From Leptolyngbya sp. SIO4C5 (GTDB lineage Bacteria; Cyanobacteriota; Cyanobacteriia; Phormidesmidales; Phormidesmidaceae), in contig JAAHIC010000374.1 of assembly GCA_010671965.1 (NCBI GenBank), forward strand, positions 1-5,220: a DNA stretch of 5,220 bases, written 5' to 3'. The position numbers and the translations under genes were made by a program. The notes beneath the pieces were generated by a model. The model searched no databases and had not been told where the DNA came from. It worked only from the letters and a program-made list of their open reading frames with translations. Below, in pieces: positions 1 to 5,220 of this stretch (its first letter is position 1; every line of letters begins with the position of its first letter).

Positions 1-274
1 AAGAAGCAATAGGTATCAGCAACAATCTTGACCTGCTGACCCACTTGAATTTGGCTTACATCAATCTCTGAAATTTCAGCGACAATCTCTAAGCCTTTAG
101 CCACTTCAACAATCGCTGACGAAGTAGCGGACGAAACTGCTGAAGCTGAGGTTGTAGGGGTCACAAAAGCTCCAACCGTAGCAAACTTTTGGGTGATGAC
201 GCCGTCAAACGGTGCTCGCACAAGCGTGTCTGCTAGCCGCACCTCTACCAGCTTCTGATGACCTATTGCTTCTT
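1..274. repeat. 14-base inverted repeat: 1-14 with 261-274
   Basis: Bases 1-14 (aagaagcaataggt) are the exact reverse complement of 261-274 (acctattgcttctt). Allowing one extra base (G at 260), the match continues for five more bases (15-19 with 255-259). Both arms fall inside the adaptor coding frame, about 246 bases apart, where a functional hairpin is not expected. A fold-back junction at the left edge is the likeliest explanation. Confidence 0.7.
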
Positions 275-962
275 GGAGCTGAGCGGCGGCTTCAGCAATG
301 TCCTCAGCTCGACTTCCCTGCTGCACCAGCTCTAAGTTCTGGTTGGATTCCTCCAAATTGGCGCGGTCTAGCTCAAGGGCAGCCCGAGCGCTCTCAACCT
401 CTTGTATCACCGCGTCCAGCTCATCTTGAGACAAAGCTCCCCGCTCAGTCAGATAGCGATTGCGGCTGACGCGTTCCTGAGCCAAGGCCAGCCTAGAATT
501 TGCATCTGCTACGCGGGCCTCTGCCTGCGCTACGCGGGCCTGACTCTGACGAATATCTTGAACGCGGTTGCCATTTTGAAGGCGATCGAGGCGAGCTTGA
601 GCCTGAGCAACCCGAGCCTGGGCCTGTATCAGCTCAGCCTCAATATCGTCTGCTTTCATCTTGGCAATAAGCTGCCCTTGCTCAACGTAGTCGCCTTGCT
701 CAACATGCAGCTCCGCCAGAATATTTGAGCTTCGCGGACTGAGGTTGACAGCCTGAATCGGTTCTACCGTTCCACTTGCTTCAATACTAATTGAAACAGC
801 ATTTGTCTGTACCGGGACTGTCAGTGCCTCTAAATCGGGTTCCTGTGAGCGACGATATTGGGGTAAATAAAGGCTGGCGCCAGCCCCAATCAAGCCTATC
901 GTCAGTAAGCCTAGGGCTAGTGATAGACTCCAGCGAACTTTGCCAATCACCGGAAGTTGCAT
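1..962 (-). CDS. HlyD/RND-type periplasmic adaptor (membrane fusion protein), 3' end missing
   Basis: The frame stays open from an ATG at 962 to the left edge, giving 320 residues; family members usually have about 400-450, so the C-terminal part is cut off. Residues 11-33 form one hydrophobic N-terminal anchor. Then come the first lipoyl half (VEQGDYVEQGQLIAKM, 87-102), a long Ala/Gln/Arg coiled-coil hairpin (about 105-240) with the turn near RYLTERGALSQDELD (169-183), the second lipoyl half (LVRAPFDGVITQ, 247-258), a Ser/Ala/Thr-rich stretch (268-283) and the start of the beta-barrel. Such proteins bridge an inner-membrane pump (MacB/DevC-type ABC or RND) to the outer-membrane channel. Each hairpin arm carries a G-x-R-x-x-D-I motif (NGNRVQDI 130-137, QGSRAEDI 215-222). 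An in-frame ATG at 968 is also possible, but GGAA at 974-971 is 8 bases from 962 and only 2 from 968. The partner pump would lie beyond the left edge. The last visible residues (CF after DTY) may be artefactual. Confidence 0.9.
   Translation of the reverse strand, partial: MQLPVIGKVRWSLSLALGLLTIGLIGAGASLYLPQYRRSQEPDLEALTVPVQTNAVSISIEASGTVEPIQAVNLSPRSSNILAELHVEQGDYVEQGQLIAKMKADDIEAELIQAQARVAQAQARLDRLQNGNRVQDIRQSQARVAQAEARVADANSRLALAQERVSRNRYLTERGALSQDELDAVIQEVESARAALELDRANLEESNQNLELVQQGSRAEDIAEAAAQLQEAIGHQKLVEVRLADTLVRAPFDGVITQKFATVGAFVTPTTSASAVSSATSSAIVEVAKGLEIVAEISEIDVSQIQVGQQVKIVADTYCF
508..541 (-). repeat. 21-base-period direct repeat encoding coiled-coil heptads
   Basis: The 13-mer gctacgcgggcct occurs at 508-520 and again at 529-541, exactly 21 bases apart. 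On the minus strand this encodes successive ARV heptads (ARVAQAEARVADA) of the adaptor's helical hairpin, so the DNA repeat equals one seven-residue turn pair of the coiled coil. Confidence 0.85.
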
Positions 963-987
963 GGTCATAGTTCCATAAAATTAAAGC

Positions 988-1000
988 TTAAGACTCTTAA
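988..1000. repeat. 13-base palindrome upstream of the adaptor gene
   Basis: TTAAGA-C-TCTTAA, two perfect 6-base arms around one central base, lies 26 bases before the adaptor ATG in the 81-base gap after the SWKLGGWGMY gene. Position and symmetry would suit a dimeric regulator's operator. The AT-rich arms and the absence of a following U-run on the minus strand make a terminator less likely. A chance palindrome in AT-rich spacer is also possible. Confidence 0.3.
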
Positions 1001-1043
1001 AAGGCTGAAGTCTGCTGACTGGCAATGTGTACCCAGAATTTTT

Positions 1044-1667
1044 CTAAAGCGGAGAGCAGGAGTTCAGTTCCACTTGACTATTAACTGAAGCTAGGATTTG
1101 TTCAACCTCGTATTGATCAGTACTATAAGTGCCTAGCTTTTTGGCTTCATTTTCTTTAACAAGATAGATTTCTGTATCGGTGTAGGTATAGTCTTTAAAG
1201 ACATTGAGACGAGGCTCAGTCAAAAAAATTAGAGCATAATCTATTTGAATCGGATCTTGTAAATGCCTTTTGATATGGTTAATCAAGTTTTCAATGTCCG
1301 ACTCTCGCTTAAAAACTCTAATATAAGAGACTAACGAATCAACTTCAGCCCTCTCAAATAGAACGACGCCACCAAAACTGTCCGACTTCAAATCATGTGT
1401 TTCATTATTCCTAAATAATATTACTCGTTCTACCCCGACCAGTTGACCTGGCTCCATATTAGTTAATGACTGGCAAGCATCTTCCACTAGAAACACGCTA
1501 ATACCGGTTGAAGCAGCATGCACCCGGGCGTACATGCCCCATCCCCCTAGCTTCCAAGAATTCAAATTAAAAAAAGTACTCCACACCAAGTGAACAATAG
1601 GCCAAACAGCCAACCATAAAAAAACGACTAAAGTTAATTTTTGTCTAAATTTAAGCTTAAGCAACAT
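1044..1667 (-). CDS. Single-pass membrane-anchored protein with SWKLGGWGMY motif, unknown function
   Basis: This 207-residue protein has a short basic N-terminus (KLKFRQK), one hydrophobic helix at about residues 10-30 and a soluble C-terminal region, probably outside the cytoplasm. Directly after the helix comes SWKLGGWGMY (37-46). From memory, similar W-K-x-G-G/F-x-M-Y motifs occur in uncharacterised proteins encoded beside HTTM-type membrane proteins, as here; that recollection was not checked. The remainder is mixed alpha/beta and charged, with two Cys (65 and 204) and no enzyme motif I recognise. The start is well supported: AGGAG (1678-1674) lies 6 bases before the ATG. It follows the HTTM-like gene by 41 bases on the same strand. 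Its DNA is AT-rich; a sampled 60-base row (1141-1200) is 32% GC. Likely role, by inference only: partner or accessory subunit of the HTTM-like protein. Confidence 0.8.
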   Translation of the reverse strand: MLLKLKFRQKLTLVVFLWLAVWPIVHLVWSTFFNLNSWKLGGWGMYARVHAASTGISVFLVEDACQSLTNMEPGQLVGVERVILFRNNETHDLKSDSFGGVVLFERAEVDSLVSYIRVFKRESDIENLINHIKRHLQDPIQIDYALIFLTEPRLNVFKDYTYTDTEIYLVKENEAKKLGTYSTDQYEVEQILASVNSQVELNSCSPL

Positions 1668-1673
1668 AACTGA

Positions 1674-1678
1674 CTCCT
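1674..1678 (-). promoter_or_regulatory. Shine-Dalgarno of the SWKLGGWGMY gene
   Basis: AGGAG on the minus strand with a 6-base spacer to the ATG at 1667. It shows that this gene is translated in its own right rather than depending on read-through from the HTTM-like gene. Confidence 0.75.
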
Positions 1679-1708
1679 AAACCATACAAGCGCTTAATTT
1701 AAAGCAGG

Positions 1709-2701
1709 CTAATAAGGAGAAATTTTTAACATCTGAAGTCCAATCAGGGCAATGGGTAAAAGGGAATGCAGCAGCAGCAAAGCCGTATAGTTTCGCTGTG
1801 GCCTTTGAGGGAAAAATAGAAAATCACAGCCAAGGGCAACAAACATGAATATAAATTCTAAAGAAGGTAAACCAATTCCTATTGTCATTGCTAAAAGCAG
1901 ATATCTTCCTAACTTTTGATTTCTATAAATAACGACTAAAACTGGAACAGACAGTTCAACCAAAATTATTGCGCAATGCACAGCAATTAGCGTAAAGGTT
2001 AACCAGGTAGGTATAGCTATAGCTGTCCGAGCCATGCCGGGCGAAAACTCAAATGGAATACCGTCGGCAGATAGACCCAATAAACTAATCAATGCTTTTA
2101 GAATCCACTGGCTAGAGTAAAAAAGAGCAAGACTTGCATCTTGAAACAGACTCCATCCTAAAAACTCTCCGTTCAGCCAAAATCCTTGAAAAATTTTATG
2201 AAAAGCCGAAAAAAAGTAAGCATACAGAATTGTGAACTGAATTAGGTGACAGCTAGTGCCATCTACTAGCTTTTTAGCTTTGTCAACAATGCGGATAGGG
2301 AATAAAACCAAAAATAATAGAATATAGCCTTCTAAGAAATAGTGGTTAGCTGTCCAGGGAAAATTTCCGACAATGATCCAGAAAAAATGATAGGCCAATA
2401 AAACTAAAAGACCAAACTGACAATAGCGTTTAGAAGCGCTTGCTATAGATGCTGCAAGTAAAATAGCTAACCCTAAAGCTGTATACGTTTCGCCGGGCTT
2501 GATTAAATAAAAAAGTAAGGCGCTAATAAAAATATGAAAAGCAAAATAGGTCTGAAAAGCCTGCATCAGCTCTAGCGATACTGGCCGAGAAAAGCTAGCA
2601 ACTATCAGTTTGATAGTGCTGTTTAGTTGAAGCGGACTGATGAGCGATCTCATAGAAAATGTTGAGCACTCTTTAAAACATGAATATAAATCATCAATCA
2701 T
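1709..2701 (-). CDS. HTTM-like polytopic membrane protein
   Basis: From the ATG at 2701 the product has 330 residues and roughly eight hydrophobic segments (about 47-67, 72-89, 95-115, 121-138, 152-169, 228-258, 266-297, 306-324). Two stretches resemble the HTTM domain, which is related to the membrane part of vitamin K-dependent gamma-carboxylase. One is YAYFFSAFHKI followed by FWLNGEF (160-180), like the family's Y-F-x-A-G-x-x-K-L...W-x-x-G. The other is IILVELSVPVLVVIYRN (245-261), like its E-L-x-x-P-x-L-L...R-R. The soluble carboxylase domain is absent, so a carboxylase activity cannot be claimed. A TTG at 2725 in the same frame would add 8 residues; I prefer 2701 because it is an ATG that overlaps the stop of the MFS gene by 8 bases (ATGATTGA), typical of coupled translation. 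No strong Shine-Dalgarno sequence precedes either start. DNA is AT-rich (row 2281-2340 is 30% GC). The assignment rests on short motifs and topology; an unrelated polytopic family remains possible. Confidence 0.72.
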   Translation of the reverse strand: MIDDLYSCFKECSTFSMRSLISPLQLNSTIKLIVASFSRPVSLELMQAFQTYFAFHIFISALLFYLIKPGETYTALGLAILLAASIASASKRYCQFGLLVLLAYHFFWIIVGNFPWTANHYFLEGYILLFLVLFPIRIVDKAKKLVDGTSCHLIQFTILYAYFFSAFHKIFQGFWLNGEFLGWSLFQDASLALFYSSQWILKALISLLGLSADGIPFEFSPGMARTAIAIPTWLTFTLIAVHCAIILVELSVPVLVVIYRNQKLGRYLLLAMTIGIGLPSLEFIFMFVALGCDFLFFPQRPQRNYTALLLLHSLLPIALIGLQMLKISPY

Positions 2702-3986
2702 CCGAAATCGTGTCAGGGAGTTCAATTTCTAGGCGGCGCAGTCGAGGATACTGATAGGCCGCTAAAGTGACAATTAAAGTTAAACAGCCCGTAACGATAA
2801 ACATCAAAGCAATGCCCCGTCCGGGACCTACTCCAATAATGGCTCCAATGCTGCTGGCCAAGAGACCATCAGGCAGCATCAAAGGCTCAAATATTCTGTC
2901 TGCTAGAGGTCCAGAAATCACATAACCCAGCGGCAGCGCCACCGTTGCGAATCCCCGTCTCAGAGCAAATACTCTTCCCTGAATATGGGCTGGAATCTTC
3001 TGTTGAAAAATTGCCTGATTAGGCACATTAATAAAAGGGATGCAGAAGAACAAGAGAAATCCAGACAGCGTCATTAAGAGAATTGATGGACGCAGACCCA
3101 GCATGATCATGGCGATAGTTGCTAACGCATTGAAGCCAAACATGGTATTGATGTAGTGATGTTTTGGAACTTCAATCTTGGCTAAAACTAAGCTGCCTAT
3201 TAGCATGCCGATGCCGCTTATAGCCAGCACTCTGCCTAAAACATCTGAAGAAGCGATCGACAAAACCAGCGGCACAGCGAGTACACTAACAAGCCCCAAT
3301 AAAAAATTTCTAAAGGTATAAAAAACAAGTAATCCTAAAAGTCCAGGTCTAGCTTGAATATACTGCCAGCCATAGCTCATTTCCTGTAAAAATGAGCCTT
3401 GTTTCAATTGTTCTGTCTCTGCTGTAATAGCGGGCGGAAACCTAACAATTAAAAGCGTAAAAATTCCGATAATAAAGGTTGCAAAGTCAACGAGCAGCAC
3501 GCCATGTATTTTGATGGTCACTAGCAGAGCCCCTGCCAGCAAAGGGGCAATAATGCTGTTTGCCGATACGCCGAGCTGGGTTAGGCTCATGGCCCGTGTG
3601 AGCCGCTGCTTGGGAACTAACAGGCTGGAAGCCGCTAGAAAAGCAGGCAGTTGAAGAGAGGTGACCGTCGCTGTAACAGCGTTGGCTAAGCAGATTTGCC
3701 AAACTGTGAGGTGATGACTGATTAGGAGTAGAAAAATAACTAGCGTTCTAAGACTTGCGACCACCTGACCAATAATTAGAATCCAGCGGCGATCCCAACG
3801 GTCTACCACGAGACCGGCTATGGGAGTGATTAATACAGCGGGTAAAGTTGTTGATAAGGCCGTCAGCGAGAACAGCGTAACAGACTCACTATTCTGATAG
3901 ACCCAGACACTCAGCGCAAAACTTGTCAGCCTAGAGCCGATTAGAGAAAATAGACGTCCAAACCAGACAATTAAAAAAGTCTTCAT
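2694..3986 (-). CDS. MFS exporter, MFS_3 / EntS-Mef-like
   Basis: A complete 430-residue protein of usual length for a 12-helix major facilitator. Motif A between helices 2 and 3 is intact: GLVVDRWDRR at 58-67. Other family signs are KQRLTRAMSLTQLGVSANSIIAPLLAG (126-152, split here by the central hydrophobic pattern), a charged central loop at about 183-215, IPAHIQGRVFALRRG (331-345) after helix 10, and VGPGRGIALMF (386-396) entering helix 12. This is the branch that includes the enterobactin exporter EntS and Mef macrolide pumps; related copies are often found in natural-product clusters. It probably exports a small molecule by proton antiport; the substrate cannot be read from sequence. The ATG start at 3986 has no clear Shine-Dalgarno sequence upstream, but the next Met is far inside and residues 1-30 form the expected first helix. 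It follows the sulfotransferase by 83 bases and overlaps the HTTM-like gene by 8. Confidence 0.92.
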   Translation of the reverse strand: MKTFLIVWFGRLFSLIGSRLTSFALSVWVYQNSESVTLFSLTALSTTLPAVLITPIAGLVVDRWDRRWILIIGQVVASLRTLVIFLLLISHHLTVWQICLANAVTATVTSLQLPAFLAASSLLVPKQRLTRAMSLTQLGVSANSIIAPLLAGALLVTIKIHGVLLVDFATFIIGIFTLLIVRFPPAITAETEQLKQGSFLQEMSYGWQYIQARPGLLGLLVFYTFRNFLLGLVSVLAVPLVLSIASSDVLGRVLAISGIGMLIGSLVLAKIEVPKHHYINTMFGFNALATIAMIMLGLRPSILLMTLSGFLLFFCIPFINVPNQAIFQQKIPAHIQGRVFALRRGFATVALPLGYVISGPLADRIFEPLMLPDGLLASSIGAIIGVGPGRGIALMFIVTGCLTLIVTLAAYQYPRLRRLEIELPDTISDD

Positions 3987-4069
3987 TTAAATTACAGCAT
4001 GGTTAAAGAAAGACTATGGCTTCAAGCAATAGCTGCAGCAAGAGAGTTGAAAACCGGCTTAGGCTCGTG
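3987..4069. other. Intergenic gap between sulfotransferase and MFS genes
   Basis: Eighty-three bases with no gene. It holds an 8-base palindrome, GCTGCAGC, but no stem followed by a T-run on the minus strand, so I see no terminator between the two genes. A promoter cannot be excluded: TTGCTG and CATAGT on the minus strand are 17 bases apart but match the consensus poorly (3/6 and 4/6). Confidence 0.5.
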
Positions 4070-5203
4070 TTAGCTGACTACTTGAATACTGGTAGGCAGT
4101 TCATACTGCCATTTGTCTAAGGTAAACTGCCAATTTTGCTTAATTTTGTCAATCACCTCCTGATTGAGCTGATAGTCCTGAGACTGGTGCTTTTTGCTTT
4201 CGTTTTCAATTAAAGCGATAAAAGCCTCTTTTGCTTGGGCAAATCCTGGAAGATTCAGGCTCTGATATATTCGTTCAAGTTCCCCTATTTGATTTTTGAC
4301 AAAATCCTCGTATCTAATCTCGACTAAATTTTCAGGTGGAATTGCTCTTTTCTGTTCTAAGTAAGCCTGCATCAGTTCTCGATAGACAAAAAGAGTTGCC
4401 TCCTTCCATTCTTCATCTGAAAAGCTTTGTAATCTGTAGGAATAAACGTTAGCAGCCTCTAGCCGTTGCAGAGAACAATAAATCGCATACGGATTGCGAT
4501 AGATATGAATGAACTTGGCATCTGGAAACATTTCTAAAAGCAGGCGGATTCTACCTGTATTCATCGGATTTTTAAGCACTAATCTTTTACCGTTGGTGCT
4601 AATCGTTAGTTTTCTTAGAATTTTCAAGTAGACTTGTTTCCAGCACTGCTTAACTTTTGCATCAATCTGTTGAAACAAAATGAATTTTTTGAACAGTTCG
4701 TGAGTATGTCTGGGGAAACAGAGCATACGGTAAAACGAAAAAGGAGAGGCATGTAGTATGGCATACTCATCTTCTAAGGGGTAGGCCGCAGCTTTTAGAT
4801 AGGCTTGGTCTCCCAGGAGCAGCTTGATGAAGCGATCGCTGGTTAGATAAAATTCCGAGTTAAATCCAATCTGAGTCGCTGAAGCATAGCCTAAAGTTTT
4901 GTCCTGGGTCAGGAGGCGGTGCAGGTAGGACGTACCACTGCGCCAGTGCCCCAGAATAAAGATGGGAGGATGCTTGATCTCTGTGTTTTCGATCTTTTGG
5001 CCGAACCTAATCTGCTCCAGAATTCTCAGAGGCGTATAGGCAACTGTTAAGACTGAGATCCACAGGGCCTTGAGCCAGTACTTTCGTTCAATACCGCCGC
5101 TCTCTACAATAATTCTTAGCCACTGGCCCAAGGACATACCGGCTGGCATCATTGCAAATTTCTGTAGTAAACTACCTTTCCTTTTAGGGCGTCCTTTTTT
5201 CAT
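4070..5203 (-). CDS. PAPS-dependent sulfotransferase (Sulfotransferase_3-like)
   Basis: A complete 377-residue protein. The 5'-phosphosulfate-binding loop is GHWRSGTSYLHRLL (85-98), with Arg88, Ser89, Gly90 and Thr91 in the usual places. The 3'-phosphate-binding region is FIHIYRNPYAIYCSLQRL (231-248), where Arg236 and Ser244 match the family's R...S pair. KNPMNTGRIRLLLEMFPDAKF (211-231) and the late VEIRYEDFV (294-302) also fit. These enzymes move sulfate from PAPS to a hydroxyl or amine of a sugar, lipid or small molecule; the acceptor here is unknown. The N-terminus is strongly basic (KKGRPKRKG), followed by a hydrophobic stretch at about 46-58 that might associate with the membrane. The start is firm: AAGGAAG (5218-5212) sits 8 bases before the ATG. 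It is the first gene of the minus-strand series in the window; any promoter lies beyond the right edge. Sulfotransferase identity is secure, the subfamily less so. Confidence 0.94.
   Translation of the reverse strand: MKKGRPKRKGSLLQKFAMMPAGMSLGQWLRIIVESGGIERKYWLKALWISVLTVAYTPLRILEQIRFGQKIENTEIKHPPIFILGHWRSGTSYLHRLLTQDKTLGYASATQIGFNSEFYLTSDRFIKLLLGDQAYLKAAAYPLEDEYAILHASPFSFYRMLCFPRHTHELFKKFILFQQIDAKVKQCWKQVYLKILRKLTISTNGKRLVLKNPMNTGRIRLLLEMFPDAKFIHIYRNPYAIYCSLQRLEAANVYSYRLQSFSDEEWKEATLFVYRELMQAYLEQKRAIPPENLVEIRYEDFVKNQIGELERIYQSLNLPGFAQAKEAFIALIENESKKHQSQDYQLNQEVIDKIKQNWQFTLDKWQYELPTSIQVVS
4832..4839. repeat. HIP1 octamer GCGATCGC
   Basis: One exact copy of the highly iterated palindrome typical of many cyanobacterial genomes, inside the sulfotransferase gene. 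Two 7/8 matches (GCGATCG) lie at 582-588 and 3253-3259. This supports a cyanobacterial source but is weak evidence on its own in 5 kb. Confidence 0.7.
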
Positions 5204-5211
5204 AGAGTTAA

Positions 5212-5218
5212 CTTCCTT
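5212..5218 (-). promoter_or_regulatory. Shine-Dalgarno of the sulfotransferase gene
   Basis: AAGGAAG on the minus strand, 8 bases upstream of the ATG at 5203. It fixes this start over the later Met codons (residues 18, 19 and 23) and is one of the two clear ribosome binding sites in the window. Confidence 0.8.
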
Positions 5219-5220
5219 GA

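Noticed and set aside
212..728. Two + strand open frames (212-469 and 402-728)
   Set aside because: They lie antisense inside the adaptor gene, whose product has clear lipoyl and coiled-coil features. Their own translations are low-complexity with no domain, and their openness follows from the high GC and Ala/Arg-rich codons opposite.
1009..1020. AGTC-TGCT-GACT inverted repeat after the SWKLGGWGMY gene
   Set aside because: Only 4-base arms and no following T-run on the minus strand, so it does not qualify as a terminator.
1709..2701. Vitamin K-dependent gamma-carboxylase
   Set aside because: Only the membrane-region motifs resemble the family. There is no C-terminal soluble domain, and the length of 330 is too short for the full enzyme.
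3487..3702. 71-residue minus-strand open frame
   Set aside because: It is a different frame inside the MFS gene, with no recognisable domain and no ribosome binding site that I can see.
5164..5175. Palindrome GTAGT-AA-ACTAC near the sulfotransferase start
   Set aside because: Short arms with a two-base centre, within codons 10-14. It is more likely coding chance than a regulatory hairpin.

Overview
The window looks cyanobacterial. It carries one exact copy of HIP1 (GCGATCGC, 4832-4839), the octamer over-represented in many cyanobacterial genomes, plus two 7/8 matches. The HlyD-type adaptor and the 12-helix exporter are of kinds common in cyanobacteria. I cannot name a genus. No RNA gene, CRISPR array, insertion sequence or convincing terminator is visible.

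All five supported genes lie on the minus strand and read right to left. The order is a PAPS-type sulfotransferase (5203-4070), a 12-helix MFS exporter (3986-2694), a polytopic HTTM-like membrane protein (2701-1709), a 207-residue single-pass membrane-anchored protein with a SWKLGGWGMY motif (1667-1044), and the N-terminal three quarters of an HlyD/RND-type periplasmic adaptor (962 to beyond position 1). Gaps are 83, -8, 41 and 81 bases, so they could be one transcription unit. The MFS and HTTM-like genes overlap and are probably translationally coupled. A + strand gene is not supported anywhere.

Four of the five products are membrane proteins or periplasmic transport parts, and the fifth is a group-transfer enzyme. 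A reasonable reading is a small modify-and-export module: sulfation of an unknown acceptor, transport by the MFS protein and perhaps by the pump served by the adaptor. The HTTM-like/SWKLGGWGMY pair would be an uncharacterised membrane unit inserted between them. This grouping is inference from order and strand; the substrate is unknown.

The two middle genes (about 1044-2700) are visibly more AT-rich than the adaptor gene. The first 14 bases are an exact inverted copy of 261-274, and the adaptor departs from its expected sequence exactly there. That suggests a fold-back assembly or amplification artefact at the left edge.
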